64,000 nt of DNA from JBNKLG01 sp050292235 (GCA_050292235.1 JBNKLG010000001.1:1-64000); one strand, 5' to 3'; shown: positions 43,316 to 51,151, numbered from the stretch's first letter. The notes: generated by a model from the letters alone, not told the origin. Numbers and translations: made by a program.

Positions 43316-43990
43316 ATGTTGTTAGAATTTCCCGGCATGCTCAATCAGGCCCAGTTGGATAAGGTGATCCAGGTCGTTTCTCAGGTAAATTTTGAGGATG
43401 GCCGCAAGACCGCCGGTTTTGCCGCCGAGCGGGTCAAGAAGAATCTGGAGATGGCCGCCGCTCCCGAGCAACAGGAACTGCTCAACCGCATCATCATGAG
43501 CGCGGTGGCAAACAATCCGCGTTTTCGCAGCTTTGCCCTGCCCAACAAGATGGCGGATTTCATCGTCGCCCGCTATCAGCCGGAGATGACCTATGGGGAT
43601 CATGTGGACGATCCCATCATGGGGGCGGGCGGGCCGCGTTTTCGCACCGATGTCTCCATGACCATCTTCCTGAGTGAGCCGGACAGCTATGAGGGCGGTG
43701 AGCTGACGGTGCGTACCCCCTTTGGTCTCAAGCAGGTCAAGCTACCTGCTGGACACGCGGTGGTTTATCCCTCTGCCAGTGTGCATCAGGTGGCACCGGT
43801 AACCAGGGGTGAGCGTCTGGTTGCCCTGACCTGGATGCAGAGCTTTGTGCGCGATGCCGCCCGACGCGAGCTGCTTTATGAGCTGGATCAGGCCCGCGAG
43901 CATCTGCTGCATACTGATCCCGATGCCGATACCACCAAGTATGTGGATCGCAGCTATGCCAACTTGCTGCGCATGTGGGCCGATACCTGA
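43316..43990 (+). CDS. PKHD-type Fe(II)/2-oxoglutarate hydroxylase (PiuC/YbiX family)
   Basis: 224-residue oxygenase of the prolyl-4-hydroxylase-like fold. Metal ligands are H96 and D98 (GDHVDDP) and H157 (ASVHQVAPVTRG), with R167 for 2-oxoglutarate. AGGAGG precedes the ATG at 7 nt. Family members are often iron-regulated; the substrate is unknown. The next gene starts 8 nt after its stop codon, so the two are probably co-transcribed. It lies three kilobases from dsrA, on the same strand. Confidence 0.9.
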   Translation: MLLEFPGMLNQAQLDKVIQVVSQVNFEDGRKTAGFAAERVKKNLEMAAAPEQQELLNRIIMSAVANNPRFRSFALPNKMADFIVARYQPEMTYGDHVDDPIMGAGGPRFRTDVSMTIFLSEPDSYEGGELTVRTPFGLKQVKLPAGHAVVYPSASVHQVAPVTRGERLVALTWMQSFVRDAARRELLYELDQAREHLLHTDPDADTTKYVDRSYANLLRMWADT

Positions 43991-43998
43991 AGTCGGCG

Positions 43999-44268
43999 AT
44001 GTCCAAGCCCGATGTGGCGGTGGTGATGGCGGCGTTGATCACCCGCATTCGCCGCGAGCTGCCGTTTGATCTGCCGGAGTCCCAGGTTTGCGATGGGCCC
44101 TGTGAGGGCTGTTCAGTCAAGCTGCTGGCCTATATGGAGAGTGAGCTGGATCACTGGGAACATCGTCTCGCCTGCGGAGAGCGGGTGGGGCTGGCGGATC
44201 TGTCGAAGCTGGGCCGAACGGCAGAGAAGATCCATCGGGTACTGGCGAAGAACCGGTTGATGGATTGA
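43999..44268 (+). CDS. Small cysteine-motif protein (89 residues), unknown
   Basis: Cytoplasmic helical protein with a CDGPCEGCS motif (C31, C35, C38), which could bind a metal or take part in thiol chemistry. The rest is helical, including a HWEHRLACGERVG segment with one more cysteine. The ATG at 43999 lies 8 nt after the PKHD hydroxylase stop codon. Convergent with the RspA-like gene. I do not recognise the family. Confidence 0.65.
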   Translation: MSKPDVAVVMAALITRIRRELPFDLPESQVCDGPCEGCSVKLLAYMESELDHWEHRLACGERVGLADLSKLGRTAEKIHRVLAKNRLMD

Positions 44269-44270
44269 GT

Positions 44271-44295
44271 CTCTCCCCGCCGGATGCAGGGAGAG
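44271..44295. terminator. Hairpin between convergent genes
   Basis: CTCTCCC (44271-44277) pairs with GGGAGAG (44289-44295) across an 11-nt loop. It lacks a strong T tract; the position between two gene ends suggests a shared terminator. Confidence 0.4.
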
Positions 44296-44307
44296 GAGAG
44301 GGCTGCC

Positions 44308-44649
44308 TCAGTAACCGCCCTTACGAGCGATATAGGGCAGGCCGGCAATGCGGTTACCCTGTTTGCTGGGTGCACCGGGGAAGAGCTTGTACAGATCCTT
44401 GCTGCTGATCTTCTTGCCCCAGATCTTGCCCATGTCTTTGTTGATGGCGCGTTCCATCGGCTGTTCGTTGTCGTCGAGGTATTTTTCGCGCAGGTATTTG
44501 AGGACGTCCCAGTGTTCCTGGGTCAGTTCAGCCATGGTGTCGTCTGCTGCTGCCAGCGCCTTGGCGACCTCTTCGTTCCAGTCCTGGGGGTTGGTCAGGT
44601 TGCCATTGGCGTCGGTTTCGATGCTTTTGCCGTTTACTTCGATGGCCAT
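44308..44649 (-). CDS. DsrC/TusE/RspA family protein lacking both conserved cysteines
   Basis: 113-residue DsrC-fold protein. The N-terminus (AIEVNGKSIETDANGNLTNP) and ELTQEHWDVLKYLREKYLDD align with the true DsrC at 51152. The C-terminal arm, which in DsrC carries two redox cysteines, here reads GNRIAGLPYIARKGGY with no cysteine anywhere in the protein. It therefore cannot carry sulfur like DsrC or TusE and fits the RspA group, proposed to be regulatory. It lies 90 nt after the Cas6-like gene on the same strand. Confidence 0.9.
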   Translation of the reverse strand: MAIEVNGKSIETDANGNLTNPQDWNEEVAKALAAADDTMAELTQEHWDVLKYLREKYLDDNEQPMERAINKDMGKIWGKKISSKDLYKLFPGAPSKQGNRIAGLPYIARKGGY

Positions 44650-44739
44650 GTAAGCTCCTTCGATGTGATGTGCTGAATGAATGCCAAGCTGGGTCGCAAT
44701 GGCCCAGCAAAAATTTTGAACCCCGGATTTTATCCAGGT

Positions 44740-45435
44740 TTAATTCCCCTCGTCATCTGTTGATGCGTTCACCGGCGCGATGCCTTTGTGGGGGATGAAG
44801 ATGCCGCAACCGAGGAGCTTGTGGTCGCCAACCCCTTGTTGCTGAAGGCGTAAAGATTCTTCCTGGCTGAGTTCGGCCAGCATCAGGGAACGGGTGGTGA
44901 CTATCCCTTCAGGGGTATGCAATGGCAGGCTTTTTCCGCACAAGGCTTTGCGAATATGGATGCCCATTTGGTCCAGGGTATCGGCAGTACGCTGCAAAAA
45001 TGCGCCTTCCTCTTCCTTGTCGGTACTGACGAGATAACGGGTGAAGAGGGTGCTGTGGCGGCTGAGGGGTTTTTCCTTGGTCTCGCCGATCTCCAGGGTC
45101 TGGTCACCGATGCGAAGGCAGCGGCCACAGAGTTGACGGGCATCTTCAAGGCGTTCGCGGGGCAGGCGCAGGGTCATGCGGGTACGGCGCGACAAGTGGA
45201 TGAGGTGGCCCGGGCTGTGGTCGGGTCGTTCCCAGCCATGTTGGGAGCTGGCGACATGGATGCTGTGGATGGCGGCCAGTGGTTCTTGGGTGAGCCAGGG
45301 CAGCTGCTCGACCAAGGCCTGCCGGAGGGCGAAGGCGTGGTCGACCGGAATCTGTTTGCCTTTGAGGGCAAAACTCAGATCAGCAACGGCATTTTCGTCG
45401 TTATGGCCTGGTTGGTTGTCGTCTTGCCAAAACAT
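44740..45435 (-). CDS. Cas6/Cmx6-like RAMP protein without CRISPR context
   Basis: 231-residue protein resembling the Cas6/Cmx6 group of CRISPR RNA endoribonucleases. The C-terminal glycine-rich loop GVGDHKLLGCG (residues 201-211) fits the RAMP pattern GxGx5GxG, and is followed by IFIPHKGI. AIHSIH (residues 55-60) and HLSRRTRMTLRLPRERLEDA are further shared segments. There is no repeat array and no other cas gene in the window. ATG 45435 lies one base after the preceding stop, in a tight operon with the TauD-like gene. The substrate is unknown. Confidence 0.7.
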   Translation of the reverse strand: MFWQDDNQPGHNDENAVADLSFALKGKQIPVDHAFALRQALVEQLPWLTQEPLAAIHSIHVASSQHGWERPDHSPGHLIHLSRRTRMTLRLPRERLEDARQLCGRCLRIGDQTLEIGETKEKPLSRHSTLFTRYLVSTDKEEEGAFLQRTADTLDQMGIHIRKALCGKSLPLHTPEGIVTTRSLMLAELSQEESLRLQQQGVGDHKLLGCGIFIPHKGIAPVNASTDDEGN

Positions 45436-45436
45436 C

Positions 45437-46156
45437 TCACACTTCCGGCAGTTGTGCCTGAATGGCCTCACGGTCAAACCACCAGTCATCCTGAACCAGT
45501 ACGTCCACCACGTTGCGCAGGCGGGGAAAAAATTTGTCGGGATCTTTCAGCTCCAGCCGTTCCAGCCAGAGATCAAAAGCCTCCTGACTCTGTACATCGC
45601 TGTGGCGACGGGCGACCTGCCCCAGGATCTGGCTGGCGAAGAAGTGCAGCTTCTCGTGCAGGGTCTCCTCTTCGACCCGCAGATCGACCAGGAAGAGGGC
45701 GGTGACGGCAGCGACGGCAGCCCCATCGGCATCGTCGGGGGTCTCGTCCACCAGATGGGTGAGCAGATGCACCATCAGCTCTGGGTCGAGCGGGAAGGTG
45801 ACCACCAGCCAGATGCCCTGACCCAGGGCAGCCAGGGAGTCGGGCTGCTCGCATTGGTAGAGCACATCGCAGCAGTCGGCGGCGTTCTCCCAATCCTCTT
45901 GCTCCAGAAAGAGATCCACGGCGGTGCGACCGATGGGCCAGGCCTCTGCGCCGCGTTCCAGTCCCATCAGGGTGCGGGCCATCTCCAAGCGATGCTGTGC
46001 CTGTTGTCTGGGATTGCTGGGGTCGAGGCTGGCGGCTTCTTGCTCCAGCTCGGCCAGACGACCAGTGAGTTCGGCCTGCTCCCGCGCCTTGAGGGGAGCG
46101 ATGGAGTCGGCAGCAGCGTCAGGTTGGGGCTGGCTGAGGTCGAAGGGGTTGGCCAT
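45437..46156 (-). CDS. Hypothetical protein of the dsr-divergent operon (239 residues)
   Basis: Acidic, helical, probably cytoplasmic protein. The first half contains ELTGRLAELEQEAASLD and RLEMARTLMGLERGAEAW, which look like tetratricopeptide-type helices; a cysteine pair lies in AADCCDVLYQCEQ. The C-terminal part ends DVLVQDDWWFDREAIQAQLPEV. No catalytic motif recognised. It overlaps nothing but is packed 1-2 nt from both neighbours, so it must be co-expressed with the TauD-like and Cas6-like proteins. Confidence 0.7.
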   Translation of the reverse strand: MANPFDLSQPQPDAAADSIAPLKAREQAELTGRLAELEQEAASLDPSNPRQQAQHRLEMARTLMGLERGAEAWPIGRTAVDLFLEQEDWENAADCCDVLYQCEQPDSLAALGQGIWLVVTFPLDPELMVHLLTHLVDETPDDADGAAVAAVTALFLVDLRVEEETLHEKLHFFASQILGQVARRHSDVQSQEAFDLWLERLELKDPDKFFPRLRNVVDVLVQDDWWFDREAIQAQLPEV

Positions 46157-46158
46157 GG

Positions 46159-46347
46159 TCAGATCCTGCCGCTGAAGGCGGCCTCCAGGCGGTCTTCCCA
46201 GTCTTCGGGCGTGTCGAAGTAGGGCGGTTTGACGTCCATGCGGAAGAAGCGCTCACCGTCGCGGGCGTGGGCCTTGACCACTTCCAGCAGGTCGTCGAAG
46301 CGCTCGATCTCTTTCTGGGCGATGAGAATATGGCTGAGGTAGAGCAT
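46159..46347 (-). CDS. Small hypothetical protein (62 residues) of the dsr-divergent operon
   Basis: A 62-residue charged protein starting LYLSHILIAQKEIERFDDLL, then HARDGERFFRMDVKPPYFDTPEDWEDRLEAAF. No cysteine and no signal. It fits exactly between the TauD-like gene (9 nt) and the next gene (2 nt), which supports translation. Function unknown. Confidence 0.6.
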   Translation of the reverse strand: MLYLSHILIAQKEIERFDDLLEVVKAHARDGERFFRMDVKPPYFDTPEDWEDRLEAAFSGRI

Positions 46348-46356
46348 GGTGTTGTC

Positions 46357-47238
46357 CTAGCGAATGCGATCGTAATAACGGGCGCGGAAATATAACCGAT
46401 TTGGCCCCAGGGCAGGATTGTCGCGAAAGGCCTCGCGGAAGTGCAAGACATTGTTGCAGAGAACGCCCTGACCAGCCTCCAGACGCAGCTGGAAGATGGG
46501 CGGCTGGTCGCCGTTCATCAGGGTTTCCAACGCCTGTTTGGCGGCCTGGGTTGTGGCATCGTTTTTCCATTGGATGTTGCGCTTGCGGGCCGTGTAGCGC
46601 ATGTGCAGCTGGCCGCTGCCCGCATGGGTGGAAAAGACCGGTCCCTGGGTGATATCGCGCAACACCTCGCCTTCGACATCATTGGGCGGAATGGCCATGG
46701 CGTCTGGTTCAGAAAGGGCGCGGATCAGCTCTGGATCCTGGTCACGTAGGGCGATATAGGCCATTTCATGATCCAGCAGCCGGTTGGCGCCACCCTCGGC
46801 GGCCTGATGCACGCAGTAGAGCGCCATACCATAGATCTGGTGTTCGGCGCTGTTGTAGTAGCCGTCGGTATGCCAGTTGATCTGCCGATTGGTGTAGGGG
46901 ATGTAGTGCTGTTTGTGCCCCTGGTCAGAGACCTGGAGGGCGCTGATGCCATCCTCGTCGGTGCAGAGGTGGTTATCCAGGGTGTTGAGGCCGAAATGGG
47001 CGGCGAAGCGGCGCAGGGTGTCGCGATTGTCAAAGGGTCGGCGACAGGCAAAAACCGCCATGTTGGTTTTGCTGATGCCTGCTCGCAAGGCGCTGCATTC
47101 TGCGGCACTGGGTACAGCAGGATTGGCAATCTCAACGATGAGGTCAGAGGCCCGTTCCGGGTAGCCGGAGAGCTTGGCATCACGCCATTGCTGGTAGGTG
47201 TCGGGCCGGTTGAGATCGAAGGCAGGAGGCATGGCCAT
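46357..47238 (-). CDS. TauD/TfdA-family Fe(II)/2-oxoglutarate dioxygenase-like protein
   Basis: 293-residue oxygenase with the double-stranded beta-helix facial triad: H123 and D125 (NWHTDGYYN) and H266 (NVLHFREAF), and a C-terminal arginine (YFRARYYDR) for 2-oxoglutarate. TauD itself oxidises sulfonates to release sulfite, which would suit a neighbour of dsr, but the substrate cannot be read from the sequence. First gene of the operon divergent from dsrA, 320 bp away. Two ATGs (47232 and 47238) are possible; neither has a strong ribosome site. Confidence 0.85.
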   Translation of the reverse strand: MAMPPAFDLNRPDTYQQWRDAKLSGYPERASDLIVEIANPAVPSAAECSALRAGISKTNMAVFACRRPFDNRDTLRRFAAHFGLNTLDNHLCTDEDGISALQVSDQGHKQHYIPYTNRQINWHTDGYYNSAEHQIYGMALYCVHQAAEGGANRLLDHEMAYIALRDQDPELIRALSEPDAMAIPPNDVEGEVLRDITQGPVFSTHAGSGQLHMRYTARKRNIQWKNDATTQAAKQALETLMNGDQPPIFQLRLEAGQGVLCNNVLHFREAFRDNPALGPNRLYFRARYYDRIR

Positions 47239-47558
47239 GGGGCGTAAATCGGTATATTAGAATTTATTGACGCAAGGTTAGCAGAAAAGTAAGATGCCCG
47301 ACCATTCGCGCGCTGGGGTATTGCTGGCATCAGGCCAGGAAAGGCTGTTTTTCTTGGCGCTATCCCAAAGGGGATAGGTGGTAATGATAAGCCACCCCTT
47401 TTGTGGTGTAGGCCTGCCCTGGTGACTTGTCTATAGTGTCTCCGCTATTCGGATATGGCGTGATTCGTGACAGAGATCGCGATACAGAATTTCGAAACTC
47501 GGGTGAGTAAACCCGGTTACAGCTAACCAATCAGTTTTGATGTCAGGAGAAATGCGAG
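47239..47558. other. Divergent regulatory region between the TauD-like operon and dsrA
   Basis: 320 bp with no gene. It contains the composite hairpin element copy B (47360-47390) and a CGGGT-N6-ACCCG dyad nearer dsrA. Promoters for both directions should be here; I see TATAGT-like and TAATAT-like -10 hexamers but no confident paired -35. Confidence 0.7.
47360..47390. promoter_or_regulatory. Composite hairpin element, copy B, upstream of dsrA
   Basis: CTATCCC-N4-GGGATAGGTGG-N4-GATAA, matching copy A at 12469-12499 at every position outside the two N4 spacers. It lies about 190 bp upstream of dsrA and about 130 bp upstream of the TauD-like start, the same distance and orientation as copy A has to the 75-residue protein gene. 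Confidence 0.6.
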
Positions 47559-48800
47559 ATGGCAATTGAGAAGCACCATACTCCAATGATCGATCAGCTG
47601 GAGAGCGGTCCTTGGCCGAGCTTCATTAGTGGTATCAAGCGTCTGCGCGACGAGCACCCCAGTCAGACCATCAACGAGATGACCAATGACCTCCTGGGTC
47701 AGCTGGAACACTCCTATGAAACCCGCAAGGGCTACTGGAAGGGCGGTACTGTCTCTGTCTACGGTTATGGTGGTGGCATCATTCCGCGTTTCTCTGAAGT
47801 CGGTAAGGCATTTCCCAAATCCAAAGAGTTCCACACCCTGCGTATTCAGCCACCTGCGGGCAACCACTACAGCACCAGCATGTTGCGTCAGTTGGCCGAC
47901 GATTGGGAAAAGTATGGCTCCGGTCTGGTGACCTTCCATGGTCAGACCGGGAACATCATGTTCATCGGTACCAATACTGAGCAGACCCAGCACTTCTTTG
48001 ATGTGGTTAATGATTATGGTTGGGACCTGGGTGGTGCCGGTCCTTGTGTGCGTACCGCCATGTCCTGTATCGGTGCCGCTCGTTGCGAAATGTCCTGCAC
48101 CAACGAGCACAAGGCGCACCGTCTGCTGGTGAACAACTTCACCGATGACGTGCATCGCCCCGCGCTGCCCTATAAGTTCAAGTTCAAGATCTCCGGTTGT
48201 GGTAACGACTGCCAGAACGCCATCGAACGTGCCGATATGGCCGTCATCGGTACCTGGCGCGACGACATGAAGGTGGATCAGGACGAATTCAAGGCCTATG
48301 TGAAGGCCAAGGGTCGTCAGCATGTGATGGACAACATTATCACCCGCTGCCCCACCAGTGCTCTGGCACTCAATGACGATGACAGTCTGGCGGTGAACAA
48401 TCGTGATTGTGTCCGCTGCATGCACTGTCTCAATGTCGTGCCCAAGGCACTGCACCCTGGCGATGACAAGGGTGTCACCATCTGTATCGGTGGTAAACGT
48501 ACCCTCAAGATCGGTGACCTCATGGGTACCGTGGTCATCCCCTTCAAGAAGCTGGATACCGAAGAAGACTGGGATTCCCTGGTCGAGCTGGCCGAAGAGA
48601 TCATCGACTTCTGGGCTGAGAATGCTCTGGAGCACGAGCGTTGCGGTGAGATGATCGAGCGTATCGGTCTGGTCAACTTCCTCGAAGGTATCAGCATCGA
48701 TCCCGATCCCAATATGGTCAATGAGCCGCGTCAGAGCTCTTATGTCCGTATGGATGGCTGGGACGAGGCGGCTGAGGAGTTTTACGCCCGTCAGGCATAA
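47559..48800 (+). CDS. dsrA: Reverse-type dissimilatory sulfite reductase alpha subunit DsrA
   Basis: Cytoplasmic siroheme enzyme subunit; in sulfur oxidisers DsrAB oxidises sulfur bound to DsrC to sulfite. The 413-residue protein has the siroheme/4Fe-4S motifs CIGAARCEMSC and SGCGNDC, and an inserted ferredoxin domain with CPTSAL and CVRCMHCLNVVP. AGGAG stands about 10 nt upstream of ATG 47559. dsrB follows after 106 nt holding two hairpins. The presence of dsrEFH and dsrL assigns the oxidative type. Confidence 0.98.
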   Translation: MAIEKHHTPMIDQLESGPWPSFISGIKRLRDEHPSQTINEMTNDLLGQLEHSYETRKGYWKGGTVSVYGYGGGIIPRFSEVGKAFPKSKEFHTLRIQPPAGNHYSTSMLRQLADDWEKYGSGLVTFHGQTGNIMFIGTNTEQTQHFFDVVNDYGWDLGGAGPCVRTAMSCIGAARCEMSCTNEHKAHRLLVNNFTDDVHRPALPYKFKFKISGCGNDCQNAIERADMAVIGTWRDDMKVDQDEFKAYVKAKGRQHVMDNIITRCPTSALALNDDDSLAVNNRDCVRCMHCLNVVPKALHPGDDKGVTICIGGKRTLKIGDLMGTVVIPFKKLDTEEDWDSLVELAEEIIDFWAENALEHERCGEMIERIGLVNFLEGISIDPDPNMVNEPRQSSYVRMDGWDEAAEEFYARQA

Positions 48801-48827
48801 GCATCCTGATTTATTCGACACGCGAAC

Positions 48828-48865
48828 AGCCGGGCTGAAACCCGGCTGGGGTTCCGGATCCGGAA
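48828..48865 (+). promoter_or_regulatory. Tandem stem-loops between dsrA and dsrB
   Basis: AGCCGGG-N6-CCCGGCT (48828-48847) followed by the 14-nt perfect palindrome TTCCGGATCCGGAA (48852-48865). No T tract. They may stabilise or process the dsrAB messenger RNA. Confidence 0.6.
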
Positions 48866-48906
48866 TCCTTGAGCGACTAATGTATTGATCTTTCGGAGAG
48901 TGACGA

Positions 48907-49980
48907 ATGGCCAAAGAAATGCGTGAGCCGATCGAATCAGGTTGTCCTGATGGCTTCCAGTACATGCATCCCGTGATGCGTAAGAATTTCGGTATGTGGA
49001 AATACCACGAGCATCCCCGTCCCGGTGTGCTCAAGCACGTTGCCTACAGTGGCGATGCCATCTGGACTGTCCGTGTGGGCACCCAGCGTATCCTCGACCT
49101 CTTTACCCTGCGCAAACTGTGCGACCTGGGCGAAGAGTTCGCTGACGGTTACATCCACTTCACCATCCGTTCCAACGTGGAATATATGGTGGACGATGGT
49201 GCCAAGGTTGAACCGCTGATTAAGGCAGTGGAAGACGCCGGCTTCATCGTTGGCGGTACCCAGAACTCGGTCACCATGATCTCTCATACCCAGGGCTGGT
49301 TGCACTGTGACATCCCCGGTACCGACGCCTCCGGTGTGGTCAAATCCATGATGGATGAGCTCATCGATGAGTTCCGCAGCACCAACATGCCGAACCGCGT
49401 TCACCTGACCACCTCCTGCTGTCAGATCAACTGTGGTGGCCAGGGCGACATCGCCATCAACGTTCAGCACACCAAACCACCCAAGATCAACCACGATCTG
49501 GTGGCCAACGTCTGTGAACGTCCTTCCGTCGTGGCTCGTTGCCCGGTGGCGGCTATCCGTCCTGCCATGGTCAATGGCAAGCCCTCTCTGGAAGTGGACG
49601 AGAAGAAGTGCATCTGCTGTGGTGCCTGCTTCCCTCCTTGCCCGCCCATGCAGATCAATGATGCGGAGCACACCAAGCTCTCCATCTGGGTCGGTGGTAA
49701 CCACTCCAACGCCCGTGGCAAGCCCACTTTCCAGAAGCTGGTTGCCTCCGGTATCCCCAACAATCCACCGCGCTGGCCAGAAGCCACCGCCATCGTCAAG
49801 CGCATCCTCAAGGCCTATAAGGAAGGTGCTCGCGATTGGGAACGTGTTGGCGAATGGGTGGAACGTATCGGCTGGGCCCGCTTCTTCGAGGAAGTGGATC
49901 TGCCTTTTACCAAGTACCACATTGATAACTGGCGCGGCGCTCGTAAGAGCTTGAATGCCTCTGCCCACATCCGCTTCTAA
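48907..49980 (+). CDS. dsrB: Reverse-type dissimilatory sulfite reductase beta subunit DsrB
   Basis: 357-residue partner of DsrA in the alpha2beta2 enzyme. The siroheme-cluster motif is TTSCCQINCGGQGDIA, with CERPSVVARCPVAAI, and the ferredoxin domain has CICCGACFPPCPPM. N-terminal RKNFGMWKYHE and FTIRSNVEYM are typical. GGAGAG precedes the start. dsrE follows after 12 nt. Confidence 0.98.
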   Translation: MAKEMREPIESGCPDGFQYMHPVMRKNFGMWKYHEHPRPGVLKHVAYSGDAIWTVRVGTQRILDLFTLRKLCDLGEEFADGYIHFTIRSNVEYMVDDGAKVEPLIKAVEDAGFIVGGTQNSVTMISHTQGWLHCDIPGTDASGVVKSMMDELIDEFRSTNMPNRVHLTTSCCQINCGGQGDIAINVQHTKPPKINHDLVANVCERPSVVARCPVAAIRPAMVNGKPSLEVDEKKCICCGACFPPCPPMQINDAEHTKLSIWVGGNHSNARGKPTFQKLVASGIPNNPPRWPEATAIVKRILKAYKEGARDWERVGEWVERIGWARFFEEVDLPFTKYHIDNWRGARKSLNASAHIRF

Positions 49981-49992
49981 GCGAGGACTGGC

Positions 49993-50385
49993 ATGAAGTA
50001 TACGATTCAAGTCAACGAAGGCCCTTATCAGCATCAGGCCTCCGACTCCGCTTATCTTTTCACCAAGGCGGCGTTGGAGAAGGGACACGAGATCTTTCGC
50101 GTGTTTTTCTACCACGACGGTGTCAACAATGGCACCCGTCTGACCACGCCGCCCCAGGATGACCGCAATGTGGTCAAGCGCTGGACGGAGCTGGCTGAAA
50201 AGCACGATCTGGATCTGGTGATCTGTGTGGCTGCTGCTCAGCGTCGCGGTATCGTCGATGACGGCGAGGCCGAACGCAACGGCAAAGATGCGACCAACAT
50301 TGCGGATCGCTTCCGTATCTCTGGCCTGGGTCAGTTGGTTGAAGGCGCCATCCAGAGCGACCGTTTGGTCGTCTTTGGCGACTGA
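49993..50385 (+). CDS. dsrE: Sulfurtransferase subunit DsrE
   Basis: Subunit of the DsrEFH hexamer that relays sulfane sulfur to DsrC; homolog of TusD. 130 residues; the sulfur-carrying cysteine is C78 (LVICVAAAQRRG), the same number as in Allochromatium vinosum. Presence of dsrEFH is a marker of the oxidative Dsr pathway. GAGG precedes the ATG. dsrF follows after 14 nt. Confidence 0.97.
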   Translation: MKYTIQVNEGPYQHQASDSAYLFTKAALEKGHEIFRVFFYHDGVNNGTRLTTPPQDDRNVVKRWTELAEKHDLDLVICVAAAQRRGIVDDGEAERNGKDATNIADRFRISGLGQLVEGAIQSDRLVVFGD

Positions 50386-50399
50386 TGAGGAGTTGACCG

Positions 50400-50807
50400 A
50401 TGTCAGAAATCAAGAAATTTATGTACGTCAATCGTAAGGCCCCCTACGGCACCATCTATGCCTGGGAGTCGCTGGAAGTTGTTCTGATTGGCGCTGCCTT
50501 TGAGCAGGACGTCAGTCTGGCCTTCGTAGAAGATGGTGTTTACCAGCTGCTGAAGGGTCAGGATACCAGTGGTGTTGAGATGAAGAATTTCTCGCCGACC
50601 TATGCTGCTCTGGGTGATTACGATGTCAAGCAGATCTTTGTTGAGAAAGAGTCCCTGGAAGAGCGTGGCCTTACCCTGGATGATCTGCAACATCTGACTT
50701 GGGAGGACGAAGATGAGGATTGGGCAGAGAAGGATTCCATCCGCCTTGTATCCCGTGCCGAAATGGCCGATATCTTCGCTGGCCAAGACGTGCTGTTCAA
50801 TTTTTAA
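50400..50807 (+). CDS. dsrF: DsrEFH complex subunit DsrF
   Basis: TusC-like subunit of DsrEFH; 135 residues and no cysteine, so it is structural rather than a sulfur carrier. N-terminal FMYVNRKAPYGTIYAWESLEV is characteristic; an acidic loop (WEDEDEDWAEKD) near residue 100 follows. GAGGAG precedes the start. dsrH follows after 13 nt. Confidence 0.95.
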   Translation: MSEIKKFMYVNRKAPYGTIYAWESLEVVLIGAAFEQDVSLAFVEDGVYQLLKGQDTSGVEMKNFSPTYAALGDYDVKQIFVEKESLEERGLTLDDLQHLTWEDEDEDWAEKDSIRLVSRAEMADIFAGQDVLFNF

Positions 50808-50820
50808 GGGGTAGTGAGAA

Positions 50821-51117
50821 ATGTCAATTTTGCATCTGATCAATAAATCCCCTTATGAGCGCAGCAGCCTGGATCTTTGTGCAGGTTACGTCAAGGACGG
50901 CGATGCCGTGCTGCTTATCGAGGATGGTGTGTACGCTGCTATGAAGGGTGGCGCTGTCGCTGGCAAACTCTCAGGCCTTGATGTGAGTGTGCTTGGTCCT
51001 GATTTGGCTGCCCGTGGTATCAGTGAAGAGAAGCTGGTCGACGGCGTATCCGTGGTGGATTACAGCGGTTTCGTGGATCTCACGGCTGCGAAAGATAAAG
51101 TCCAATCCTGGTTGTAA
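50821..51117 (+). CDS. dsrH: DsrEFH complex subunit DsrH
   Basis: TusB-like subunit; 98 residues, with the single cysteine at residue 20 (SSLDLCAGYV), as in A. vinosum DsrH. LLIEDGVYAAMKG is the family segment. It completes the hexameric sulfur relay. dsrC starts 34 nt downstream. Confidence 0.95.
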   Translation: MSILHLINKSPYERSSLDLCAGYVKDGDAVLLIEDGVYAAMKGGAVAGKLSGLDVSVLGPDLAARGISEEKLVDGVSVVDYSGFVDLTAAKDKVQSWL

Positions 51118-51151
51118 GACCTAACTTAAGTGACGAACTGGAGAGAATACA

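Noticed and set aside
44740..47558. A CRISPR array accompanying the Cas6-like gene
   Set aside because: No regularly spaced direct repeats are visible in this region or anywhere else in the window.
47523..50205. Long open frames antisense to dsrA and dsrB (over 400 codons)
   Set aside because: They mirror the codon bias of the dsr genes, lack ribosome sites and show no domain; similar antisense frames lie opposite dsrK and dsrL.
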